Shown here piece by piece: positions 51,023-58,813 of a stretch of DNA of 64,000 nt. The notes beneath the pieces are model-generated. The model was given only the letters and a program-made list of their open reading frames with translations. It had not been told where the DNA came from and searched no databases. The stretch's first letter is position 1; the number at the start of each line of letters is the position of its first letter. The position numbers were made by a program, and so were the translations under genes. This stretch comes from Stieleria maiorica (GTDB taxonomy: Bacteria > Planctomycetota > Planctomycetia > Pirellulales > Pirellulaceae), in contig NZ_CP036264.1 of the NCBI RefSeq assembly GCF_008035925.1, forward strand, positions 519,774 to 583,773, given 5' to 3'.

Positions 51023-52885
51023 TCAGGCCGCTCGGCCGGCGCGTTTGAGCGTCTTTCGCATCCGCCGCCGTTCGGCTTTGGTCATCGATTCCCAGTCGAT
51101 GTCGTCCGGATCGACCTCGCCGGCGGCGACTTCGGCCGGAGTGATTCGTGATGTTTCAGCCGACGGGGTTCCGGCCGATTGGGCCGACGAAGATTGACGC
51201 CCCCGCGTGGCGGCATGGAGCGGCCCTTGAGATCTTGCCGGAGGTTTCCCGGCGTTTGGACTGGAACGCGGGTGGGAGGATGCGGCGGTCGAGGAATCCG
51301 AATCCGCAGACTCGTCCGCGGCTTGCGACTCGGATTCGTCGGCGTGCTTGCGTCGAAGCAGTCGGCTGAACCAGGATTTCTTGGCAACGACGTCGTCGAC
51401 TTCGTTCTCCTCGGTCGTCGCGTCAGCATCCTGATCGGAGGTCTCGTCGCCGGTGCGTTGGGGTTTCAACCGCAGCGAGAACCAGCGTTTCTTTTTCGGC
51501 GGTGGCTCCGTCGTCTCGCCGGATCGGCTCTCGGGTTCTTCGTCTTCGTCGCGATCGCCGTCGCCGTCGGCGTCCTCCGGATCGATCCGGCGTGCCGATC
51601 GCAGGCCGAACCAACGGCGTTTGGGTTTGTCGGTGTCTGCGACCTCGCGGTCGGGCGCGGCGTCCTCATCGTGAGTATCCTGCTCGGGCGTGTCCCCCGA
51701 GACTGACTCGCTCGATTCGGTTTCTGGCTTGGGTTTTCTGATGCGACGTTTCAGCCGGGCAAACCATCCCGGTCGGTCCTGTGCCGGCGAGTCGTCGATG
51801 TCCGTTTCGTCTACTTCGGTTTCACTGGCATCGGCATCGGCTGTCCGCACGGGTTTGGCGGCGGGTTTCGTCACCGTGTTCGGCTTCGCGTTTGGGGCAG
51901 CGGCGCGTGTGGTGGTGACACTTGCGACCGCCGGACGCGGCGCGTCCTGTGCGTCGAAGAATTCAGAACGGAAGTCGGCATCCCCGTTTCGCCGTTCGGC
52001 GATCCACTCGGTGATCCGCTGGCGGATCGGAATGGCATCGGGGATGTTGCGGATCTGGCGGTACATCGAGCGTAGGTAGAGCGTCGCGGCGACCAGGAAA
52101 CAGGTCCAGCCGAGCATCGGCGCGGCGGTGACCAAGGTTGCCATCAGGGGGCCATCGACGACGACGATTTGCCAATGGGCGAGTTCGGAAAAACCGATCC
52201 AGGCGCCCGCCTGGATCATCGGGACCAAGGCCGGTCGACAGCGAGAGAGTTCGGCGATCAACCGCATCGCCAGGATGATGCCGCCGACGTCTAACACGAT
52301 CCGCAGCCAGTTCGCTCCCGAGAGCACGGCCCGGTTTCCGACCAACAGGTCCAACGATGCGCCCAACCAGCCGACCAGATCGACGGTCGAATGGACACTC
52401 GCCGCCAACAACACAATCAAAGTCCACTGCCACAATTGATAGTGACCGCGGTAGTCATCGCGTCGGTGTCGACGAAGGACAAAGATCAGTCGCGTCGCCC
52501 CGGCCGCAAGCAGCAACAGCATCGTCGTCCACCAGGCGGCAAAGCCGTCCGGACGATCGATCAGCAACGGGCGGGCGAGGTCTTGGCGATACGCGAGCGC
52601 CGGCCAGACAAACGCCAGATGATGGAGCGATGTCAGCAGGATCGAAACCGAGGCGATGATCGCCGCCGAGGTCGTCATCGCCAACCGAGAAACCGGTACC
52701 AGTGAAAACCAACGGCCCCGCAGATGCTGATGCACGCGAGATCCGAAGGGTTGCGCCGGTTGCCGTGCGGCGCGCAATTCCGCCGCGGCACGGCGTGTCG
52801 CCGGCGTCGACGGTGTGTGCGGGGACACGTGCGAGTGGTACAGCACGCGTCGACGGCGATCATTGGTTCGGCGAAGTTGAGACAT
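51023..52885 (-). CDS. Membrane protein with repetitive basic/acidic C-terminal tail
   Basis: A 620-residue protein of no recognised family. A basic N-terminal region (to about residue 65) is followed by five or six hydrophobic segments between residues 68 and 275 (e.g. AIIASVSILLTSLHHLAFVW, WTLIVLLAASVHSTVDLVGW, LRIVLDVGGIILAMRLIAEL). The remaining 340 residues are disordered and highly charged. They contain four similar basic tryptophan-containing motifs (GWFARLKRRIRKPKP, RRWFGLRSARRI, KRWFSLRLKPQ, SWFSRLLRRKH), separated by acidic Asp/Glu-rich linkers, and end in a helix (ESMTKAERRRMRKTLKRA). The alternating pattern suggests multivalent binding to nucleic acid, membrane or a partner; this is inference. 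Confidence 0.7.
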   Translation of the reverse strand: MSQLRRTNDRRRRVLYHSHVSPHTPSTPATRRAAAELRAARQPAQPFGSRVHQHLRGRWFSLVPVSRLAMTTSAAIIASVSILLTSLHHLAFVWPALAYRQDLARPLLIDRPDGFAAWWTTMLLLLAAGATRLIFVLRRHRRDDYRGHYQLWQWTLIVLLAASVHSTVDLVGWLGASLDLLVGNRAVLSGANWLRIVLDVGGIILAMRLIAELSRCRPALVPMIQAGAWIGFSELAHWQIVVVDGPLMATLVTAAPMLGWTCFLVAATLYLRSMYRQIRNIPDAIPIRQRITEWIAERRNGDADFRSEFFDAQDAPRPAVASVTTTRAAAPNAKPNTVTKPAAKPVRTADADASETEVDETDIDDSPAQDRPGWFARLKRRIRKPKPETESSESVSGDTPEQDTHDEDAAPDREVADTDKPKRRWFGLRSARRIDPEDADGDGDRDEDEEPESRSGETTEPPPKKKRWFSLRLKPQRTGDETSDQDADATTEENEVDDVVAKKSWFSRLLRRKHADESESQAADESADSDSSTAASSHPRSSPNAGKPPARSQGPLHAATRGRQSSSAQSAGTPSAETSRITPAEVAAGEVDPDDIDWESMTKAERRRMRKTLKRAGRAA

Positions 52886-53458
52886 GAAGGGGGGCGGTCG
52901 AATCGGTCGGATGCAACCACGGCGCTAGCAATTGCATGGGCCGCGTCGAAAGGGAGGCCGGATGCGTGGCGCCCGCCAGTGGCGCGCGCGGAATCCTCCG
53001 CAAACATGACTGACTACGAAAAACCGTGGGCTGGGGTCAATGTTGGTGTCCGGCCTTGCGGGACCGTCGCCGTACTCTCCGAGGTCGGCTCGGGGCAAAG
53101 CTTCGCTTTCGGGACGCCGAGTTCGGAGAACACGGCGACTCTCCGTACGCACCGACAACTCGACGCCGAATATGCCTGGAAAGATCCCGCGAAACCGAGG
53201 GCTGGGCGGCGAACCCCGGTGGGCCCCCTAAGTGTCTCGCTGGCACACCGATGTGCTGTCGCACCGCCGAAAGCCGACCTCGGAAATGAAGGTTTGGAAA
53301 AACTCCGCGTTTCAGAGCGTGATTGATGCCTAATTGGGGGCCCATCACCGCGGTCGTGTTGACTAGAATGTGGATGCTGATAGCGCGCAACATCATCCCG
53401 ACCGTGTCACCCCGGCATGGCCCCAGGGCCTTGCAACAAGTGTAAGGATTTCGCTGAG
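52886..53458. other. Intergenic region between divergent genes, with one repeat
   Basis: 573 bases between the start of the membrane protein gene (minus) and the HNH gene (plus). It holds the family B repeat at 53066-53139 and should contain both promoters. Frames on both strands in this region translate repeat sequence or lack family features. Nothing else recognised. Confidence 0.5.
53066..53139 (-). repeat. Dispersed imperfect palindrome (family B, copy 2)
   Basis: Reverse-complement match to 6707-6783. Outer arms GTCGCCGTACTCTCCGAGGT and CGGAGAACACGGCGAC are near-complementary, and the loop has AAAGCTTCGCTTT, a nested palindrome. Confidence 0.82.
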
Positions 53459-54064
53459 ATGAGTCAGAGTTTGCTTGACAGTCACGTTTTGATCTTGAAC
53501 CGGTTCTACATGGCCATTCGGGTGGTCGATGTCCGTCGAACGTTGACGCTGTTGTATCGCCAGTGTGCCGAAGTGATCAGCCACGAAGCGGGCCAGTTCA
53601 TCAGTTATGACTTCGACAGCTGGTGTGAAATGAGCCAGCTCAATGCGATCGAAAAGCAGCCCGGTGATGATTTCATCCAAGCGGTGGGCTTTGAGATGCA
53701 GGTGCCGCGAATCGCGCGATTGACACGTTTCGATCGGATGCCGCTGCAAACGGTTCGCTTCAACCGCAAGAACCTGTTCGCCCGCGACGAGCACACCTGC
53801 CAGTATTGCGGCAAGGACTATCCGACGCACAAGTTGAGTTTGGACCACGTCGTGCCACGCAGCCAAGGTGGGCCGACGACGTGGGAAAACATCGTCGCGT
53901 GTTGCCTGCGCTGCAACAGCCGCAAAGGGGGGCGGACGCCCAAGCAGGCGGGGATGAAGCTGCGGACCAAGCCGTCCAAGCCGCGGTTCAACCCGCTGGT
54001 GACGCATTCGGTCGACGACCCACGCTACGATTGTTGGAAGACGTTCCTGCCGGCAGCCGGCTGA
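53459..54064 (+). CDS. HNH endonuclease-domain protein
   Basis: A 201-residue protein from the ATG at 53459 (MSQSLLDSHVLILNRFYMAI). The HNH/zinc-finger module is at the C-terminal half: CQYCGKDYPTHKLSLDHVVP, RSQGGPTTWENIVACCLRCN, SRKGGRTPKQAGMKL. CQYC and CLRCN provide the structural zinc ligands, DHVVP the catalytic His. The N-terminal half (VVDVRRTLTLLYRQCAEVIS) is a conserved region of this HNH subfamily found widely in planctomycetes, often as a single chromosomal gene rather than with a restriction system. Cellular role unknown. A terminator hairpin follows. Confidence 0.85.
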   Translation: MSQSLLDSHVLILNRFYMAIRVVDVRRTLTLLYRQCAEVISHEAGQFISYDFDSWCEMSQLNAIEKQPGDDFIQAVGFEMQVPRIARLTRFDRMPLQTVRFNRKNLFARDEHTCQYCGKDYPTHKLSLDHVVPRSQGGPTTWENIVACCLRCNSRKGGRTPKQAGMKLRTKPSKPRFNPLVTHSVDDPRYDCWKTFLPAAG

Positions 54065-54101
54065 TCGAGTCGCTCGCCCGATCAACGTCGGTGCGGAATT
54101 A

Positions 54102-54139
54102 AAAAAGCCTCGTTGGTGAAAACACCGGCGAGGCTTTTT
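54102..54139. terminator. Bidirectional rho-independent terminator
   Basis: AAAAAGCCTCG (54102-54112) and CGAGGCTTTTT (54129-54139) are perfect 11-bp arms, with an inner GGTG-AAAA-CACC stem in the loop. A and T tracts flank both sides. It lies between the convergent HNH (plus) and ferredoxin (minus) genes. Confidence 0.9.
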
Positions 54140-54213
54140 GCGTTGAAATGCGGCCATCTGGAATCGGTCAAACCCGCGTCGCCAGACAACCAGGGTCGGG
54201 AATCCGGTCCAGA

Positions 54214-54492
54214 TCAATCGTCTGCCAGCGGTTCCTTCTTTTCCGTGATCACATCGCACTCTTCGGACATCTTGGCGTTGAGTTCGATGTAGCTTTTCCA
54301 CTCCTCGGGCAGATTGTCTTCGTGGAAGATCGCCTCGACCGGACATTCCGGCACGCAGGCTTCGCAATCGATGCACTCTTCGGGGTGGATGTAAACCATT
54401 TGCTCGCCTTCGTAGAAACACTCCACCGGGCAAACGACGACACAATCGGTGTATTTGCAACCCGAGCAGGGTTCGGCGACGATGTGAGTCAT
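54214..54492 (-). CDS. fdxA: FdxA-type 7Fe ferredoxin
   Basis: A 92-residue ferredoxin from the ATG at 54492 (MTHIVAEPCSGCKYTDCVVV). The Cys pattern matches Azotobacter-type FdxA: CSGCKYTDCVVVCPVECFYE near the N-terminus for the 3Fe-4S/4Fe-4S pair, then ECIDCEACVPECPVEAI. It would carry one [3Fe-4S] and one [4Fe-4S] cluster and act as a cytoplasmic low-potential electron carrier. The longer frame from 54606 lacks family features. Divergent from the RlmI-like gene. Confidence 0.93.
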   Translation of the reverse strand: MTHIVAEPCSGCKYTDCVVVCPVECFYEGEQMVYIHPEECIDCEACVPECPVEAIFHEDNLPEEWKSYIELNAKMSEECDVITEKKEPLADD

Positions 54493-54669
54493 GTTCAAAA
54501 ACCTTTCGTTACGGGAACCACTCAAGAAACAGTCTTTGACCAATATATCGGTCGGACAAGCAATTGGCTGCACCCCAACCTGGGCAACCGGGCAACGATC
54601 GGTCATTCTTCCAAGATTCTGATCCGACCTTTCGGCTCCAGCCCCTTTCGACTCGCACCCCGGACCGCC

Positions 54670-55893
54670 GTGTCACCCTCCACCCCCCAACAGCTCCGCG
54701 TCAAACCGGGGCGTCAGTTTCCGTTTCTTTCTCGGCACCCCTGGGTCCACGCCCATGCGTTGATCAGTGACGGGAATCGATTCAGCGATGGCGGCGACCT
54801 GCAACGCGGCGACGTCGTTGATTTGGTCGACATGGACGGCAATTTTTTGGGCCGGGGTCTGGTGAATCCCCACAGTCGATTGAGGGTGCGTTTGTACACA
54901 TACGAGGACACGACGCCGATCGATGAGGCGTTGTGGCGACAGCGGATTGACGCGGCGATCGGCCGGCGTCGTCTGACCCGGACGCCAGAAAAAGACGAAG
55001 CCGAACGAATGGTATTCAGCGAGTCGGACCTGATCAGCGGATTGATCGTCGACCGATACGCCGATTGCTTGGGAGTCCAGTTCACCGCCGGTGCGTTGAT
55101 GAAATGGCGTTCGACGATCCTGGAACACCTGCAACAGGTCACCGGGTGCCGCCAAATCGTGGTCCGGGTCGATGAGAAAACGGCCAAGTACGAGGGTCTG
55201 GATCCCGAGCCGGCCACGCTGGCGATCCCCGGCGTGGAATTGACCGCGCCGGTCGGCTACCGCCAAAACGGACTGGATCTGACGGTCGACTTGGTCGGCG
55301 GGCAGAAAACCGGCGGCTACCTGGATCAGCGGCTCAACCACGAAACCGCGGCGGGTTATTTGCGCGGAAAACGCGTCTTAGATGTGTGCTGTTATACGGG
55401 CGGATTCGGCTTGGTGGCCGCACGGCAGGGGGCCGATCAGGTGATCGGGATCGATTCCAGTGCTGCGGCGATTGCGGCGGCAACCGAATCGGCCCAGCGT
55501 AACGGCGTGGCTGAGCGGATGTCGTTTTTGCAGGAAGATTGTTTCGACGCGCTGAAACGGCTTGGTGACGAGGGGCAGAAATTTGACGCGGTGATCCTGG
55601 ATCCGCCGCGATTTGCCGGCTCGCGACATCAGGTCGACCAGGCGCTGCGGGCCTATCGACGCTTGAACAGCTTGGCCGTTGCGTTGCTGCCAGCGGGGGG
55701 AATTCTCGTCACATGCAGCTGCAGCGGGCGAGTATCCCGCAGTGAGTTTTTAAACATGTTGGTCGACGTCGGGCGTCGCGGGCGTCGCGACTTGATCATT
55801 TTGGAAAATCGGGGACCTGCCCCGGATCACCCGCTGGCCGTGGGCTGCCCGGAAAGCGACTACTTAAAATGTGTGATCGCCCAAGTGGCGTAG
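54670..55893 (+). CDS. RlmI-like class I SAM-dependent rRNA methyltransferase
   Basis: A 407-residue protein from the GTG at 54670, a length close to RlmI (396); no ATG gives a plausible start. A PUA domain is at the N-terminus (FPFLSRHPWVHAHALI, GDVVDLVDMDGNFLGRGLVN), then a linker domain (LISGLIVDRYADCLGVQFTA) and the Rossmann methyltransferase: motif I in VLDVCCYTGGFGLVAARQGA, acidic residue in VIGIDSSAAA, DAVILDPPRF and a late TCSCSG. RlmI makes m5C1962 in 23S rRNA; the position here is inferred from the family only. The FHA gene starts about 90 bases downstream. Confidence 0.87.
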   Translation: MSPSTPQQLRVKPGRQFPFLSRHPWVHAHALISDGNRFSDGGDLQRGDVVDLVDMDGNFLGRGLVNPHSRLRVRLYTYEDTTPIDEALWRQRIDAAIGRRRLTRTPEKDEAERMVFSESDLISGLIVDRYADCLGVQFTAGALMKWRSTILEHLQQVTGCRQIVVRVDEKTAKYEGLDPEPATLAIPGVELTAPVGYRQNGLDLTVDLVGGQKTGGYLDQRLNHETAAGYLRGKRVLDVCCYTGGFGLVAARQGADQVIGIDSSAAAIAAATESAQRNGVAERMSFLQEDCFDALKRLGDEGQKFDAVILDPPRFAGSRHQVDQALRAYRRLNSLAVALLPAGGILVTCSCSGRVSRSEFLNMLVDVGRRGRRDLIILENRGPAPDHPLAVGCPESDYLKCVIAQVA

Positions 55894-55982
55894 ATTTCTG
55901 GCAGACGGACGTCAAACAACCAGATATATTAATGCATCACGACAATTCTCTCTCTCGATCCTCATCATCTCGGGGTCTGCCC

Positions 55983-56645
55983 ATGTCGGGTGTGACGTTG
56001 AAAGTTCTGCACGGCGCTGATCGCGGAAAAGTGTTCGGCGATCTCATTCCACCATTCACGGTGGGGCGAGAAGAAGTCAATGACATCCAGCTCAACGATG
56101 AACGTGTCAGCCGATGTCACTTTAAGATCCAACGCGACAACGACCGCTTGGTGCTGACGGACTTGGACAGTACCAACGGGACCAAGGTCAACGGAGTGGA
56201 ATATCCGCTCAAAATCCTTCGCAGCGGTGATTTGATTTCAGTCGGTCGCAGTTTGATGCTGGTCGGTTCGGAGGAGGAAATCGCACAGCGGCTGGCGGCA
56301 CTGGGGAGCGAAAACCCGACGATGTCGCGCGAAATGTCTTCCTCGGAAAGCTCCGTCGCGTTGGAGCTGAGTCAGGAGAAATCGCCTTTTCAGATGGACA
56401 TCGCGTCAGTCCGCGAGATCCCTTCGATCCCGGACAACTTGAGTCCGGGCCAGAAAGCTCAGTTGTGTGAGATTTTGGATTTCTTGCAACACCGGCTTTG
56501 CAAACTGGTCGAAACGGCCAAGATCGACGAAACCAGCCAATCGGTGACGTTGAAGCTGAGTTCCTGGCAGCGGCTGTTGGGCGTTCAGGCGCGGCTGGGA
56601 GAAATGCACCGCAAGATCGCCGACCCGGATTGGGACGGCGAGTGA
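55983..56645 (+). CDS. FHA-domain protein
   Basis: A 220-residue protein starting at the ATG at 55983 (MSGVTLKVLHGADRGKVF); an ATG at 55932 is in frame and less likely. A canonical FHA domain fills the first 110 residues: FTVGREEVNDIQLNDERVSR, CHFKIQ, DLDSTNGTKVNGVEYPL, with the phosphothreonine-binding Arg, Ser and Asn retained. A low-complexity Ser/Glu linker follows, then a helical C-terminal region (LCEILDFLQHRLCKLVETAK). It should bind phosphothreonine targets of a Ser/Thr kinase, numerous in planctomycetes; partner not in the window. Confidence 0.85.
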   Translation: MSGVTLKVLHGADRGKVFGDLIPPFTVGREEVNDIQLNDERVSRCHFKIQRDNDRLVLTDLDSTNGTKVNGVEYPLKILRSGDLISVGRSLMLVGSEEEIAQRLAALGSENPTMSREMSSSESSVALELSQEKSPFQMDIASVREIPSIPDNLSPGQKAQLCEILDFLQHRLCKLVETAKIDETSQSVTLKLSSWQRLLGVQARLGEMHRKIADPDWDGE

Positions 56646-56650
56646 TCGCA

Positions 56651-57604
56651 TCAGGCCCGCGGGTGGTATTGTTGGTGAACCCGTTTCAGCCGTGAGTGTT
56701 CGACGTGGGTGTAGATCTGTGTCGTCTGAATGCTGGCGTGTCCGAGCATCTCTTGAACCTGTCTCAGGTCCGCACCGCCGGCCAGCAGGTGCGTGGCAAA
56801 ACTGTGTCGCAGCGAGTGCGGGCTGATGTCCGAATCGATGCCCGCGCGTTTGGCATAGTGTTTGACCAGACGCCAAAGCTGGATGCGGTCCAGCGGTCGT
56901 CCGCTGCGAGAAAGGAACAGCTCGTCCGGCGGGTGAGGCATCTTGGCAGCCAGTTCGCCGCGTAGCTCTTCACAATACCGTTTGATGGCGGCGATCGCCT
57001 GGCTGCCGATCGGGACCATGCGCTGTTTGCCGCCCTTGCCGGTGCATTTAAGGTGTCTTTGGTCCAACGACAGGTCGCGGACCCGCAGCGAGCAGACTTC
57101 GCTGGCCCGGCATCCGGTCGCGTACAAGACTTCCAACATCGCCACATCACGCAGCCAGAACGCATCGCTTCGGCGCGGGGCCCGCAAGAATTCATCGACT
57201 TGCCGCTGCGACAGCACGCCCGGCATCCGTTGCCACATCTTCTGCGCCGCCAGCAGTTCGGCCGGGTTTTCGGTGACCACCCCTTCGAGTTGCAGGTATT
57301 TAAAAAACGTGCGAATCGCAACGACGGCGCGGGAGACCGATGCCGGCGCAAGACCCGATTCGGACAGCGTGCCCATGAACCGCGTCAAATCACCGACACG
57401 AATCGAATCCAACCGTTTGTCTCCCAGCCAATCGATGAACCGGTTAAGATCCCGGCCATAAGCTTGAATCGTGTTGTCGGCCAGATGGCATTCGCCGCGA
57501 AGATAGCTTAAGAATTCCTCTCGGATGGAGGCGGCCGAGTGGGACGGTTTTTTCGGCGGTCCCGATTCCCGGATCAGTTGCAGCTTGGTTTTTCGTTTGG
57601 CCAC
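56651..57604 (-). CDS. xerD: Tyrosine recombinase XerC/XerD
   Basis: A 317-residue site-specific recombinase starting at a GTG at 57604. N-terminal SAM-like core-binding domain (FLSYLRGECHLADNTIQAYG) and C-terminal catalytic domain. All catalytic residues are present: Arg166 in GCRASEV, Lys190 in CTGKGGK, His263 and Arg266 in HSLRHSFATH, His289 in LGHASIQTT and the nucleophile Tyr298 in IYTHVEH. Length and motif spacing fit housekeeping XerC/XerD, which resolve chromosome dimers at dif; no dif-like site was identified here. No neighbouring phage or integron gene suggests an integrase role. Confidence 0.88.
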   Translation of the reverse strand: MAKRKTKLQLIRESGPPKKPSHSAASIREEFLSYLRGECHLADNTIQAYGRDLNRFIDWLGDKRLDSIRVGDLTRFMGTLSESGLAPASVSRAVVAIRTFFKYLQLEGVVTENPAELLAAQKMWQRMPGVLSQRQVDEFLRAPRRSDAFWLRDVAMLEVLYATGCRASEVCSLRVRDLSLDQRHLKCTGKGGKQRMVPIGSQAIAAIKRYCEELRGELAAKMPHPPDELFLSRSGRPLDRIQLWRLVKHYAKRAGIDSDISPHSLRHSFATHLLAGGADLRQVQEMLGHASIQTTQIYTHVEHSRLKRVHQQYHPRA

Positions 57605-57731
57605 TGATCAATGAGTCCGTATGGAGGGGGGATCCGATTCGAAGGGGCGTTTTCAAGTCACCATTCCGTACGTTTAGGGTCGGCACACCGCGTCGGCACA
57701 CCCGTTGTCCTCTTTGCCTGAAGTGAATTCC

Positions 57732-58724
57732 ATGAATGTTTTGGTTGTCGGTGGTGCCGGTTACATCGGTTCGCACGCCGTACGCTTATTGGTTGAAGCC
57801 GGTCACAACGTCACCGTTTACGACAATCTGTCGCGCGGGCATCGGCAGGCCGTCCCGCCGGGCATGCTGGTCGAAGGCGAGTTGGCCGATCGCGACAAGC
57901 TGGTCGACGTGCTGAAACAGAAACAGATCGACGCGGTGATGCACTTTGCGGCCTTCGCGTTGGTCAACGAATCGGTCAACGATCCGGCGCTCTATTATCG
58001 AAACAACGTCGTTGCCGCGATCGAATTGCTTGATGCGATGCGTGACGCCGACGTGAAGAAAATCGTTTTCAGCAGCACGACGGCCACCTACGGCGAACCC
58101 GAGGTGATTCCGATCGCCGAAACCACGCTTCAACAGCCGATCAATCCCTACGGATTTACCAAGCTGGTCTTTGAACAGGCGCTGGCCGATTACGCGGCGG
58201 CGTATGGGTTCGGCTACGCGGCGCTGCGGTACTTCAACGCCGCCGGGGCGCGGCCGGACGGGACGATCGGTGAAGACCACACCCCGGAATCGCACTTGAT
58301 CCCGATCGTCTTGCAGGTGGCGCTCGGCCAACGCGAATCGATCACCGTGTTCGGTGACGACTACCCGACACCCGACGGGACCTGCGTACGCGATTACATT
58401 CATGTCGACGACCTCGGCAGGGCGCATTTGTCGGCGCTGGAAAAGCTGCAGCCGGGGAAAGGGATCTGCGTCAACCTGGGGACCGGGCGGGGGACCAGCG
58501 TCCGCGAGATCATCCAGGCGTGTCGCGAGGTCACCGGGCACCCGATCCCCGAAGTGATGGGGGCTCGGCGAGCCGGTGACCCGCCAGAATTGGTCGCCGA
58601 TGCACGTTTGGCGGCCGAGGTGCTGGGGTGGAAAACCCAATACAACGATGTCAAACGCATCGTCGAAACCGCTTGGAAGTGGCATCAGAGCCACCCGAAC
58701 GGCTATTCCGAGGCTTTGCACTAA
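57732..58724 (+). CDS. galE: UDP-glucose 4-epimerase
   Basis: A 330-residue NAD-dependent epimerase interconverting UDP-glucose and UDP-galactose, in nucleotide-sugar supply for polysaccharide. The ATG at 57732 gives MNVLVVGGAGYIGSHAVRLL with the GxxGxxG Rossmann loop. The catalytic Ser/Thr region is FSSTTATYGEP and the YxxxK dyad is in NPYGFTKLVFE. NAAGARPDGTIGEDH and the substrate-binding YPTPDGTCVRDYIHVDDLGRAH are typical of GalE. The longer start at 57705 adds only a short unconserved leader. Confidence 0.93.
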   Translation: MNVLVVGGAGYIGSHAVRLLVEAGHNVTVYDNLSRGHRQAVPPGMLVEGELADRDKLVDVLKQKQIDAVMHFAAFALVNESVNDPALYYRNNVVAAIELLDAMRDADVKKIVFSSTTATYGEPEVIPIAETTLQQPINPYGFTKLVFEQALADYAAAYGFGYAALRYFNAAGARPDGTIGEDHTPESHLIPIVLQVALGQRESITVFGDDYPTPDGTCVRDYIHVDDLGRAHLSALEKLQPGKGICVNLGTGRGTSVREIIQACREVTGHPIPEVMGARRAGDPPELVADARLAAEVLGWKTQYNDVKRIVETAWKWHQSHPNGYSEALH

Positions 58725-58728
58725 AATT

Positions 58729-58775
58729 TTTGGGCTCTTGCGGCCGCGAATTTCGTTCGCCCCTTTGAGCCCAAA
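58729..58775. other. Inverted repeat after galE, possible terminator
   Basis: TTTGGGCTC (58729-58737) and GAGCCCAAA (58767-58775) are perfect 9-bp arms with a 29-base loop; CTTGCG and CGCAAG pair next to it. There is no clear T tract, so a terminator is only possible. Confidence 0.35.
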
Positions 58776-58813
58776 CGTCGCAAGAACGCGACCCAAGCCC
58801 GCCCAAAAATGCC

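Noticed and set aside
52724-53326. 200-residue plus-strand open frame upstream of the HNH gene.
   Set aside because: It overlaps the 5' end of the minus-strand membrane protein gene and reads through the family B repeat (giving LSEVGSGQSFAFGTPSSENT), a typical repeat-derived false ORF.
56651-57604. XerC/D gene as a mobile-element integrase.
   Set aside because: No phage, integron or att-site signature flanks it, and its length and motifs fit housekeeping XerC/XerD.
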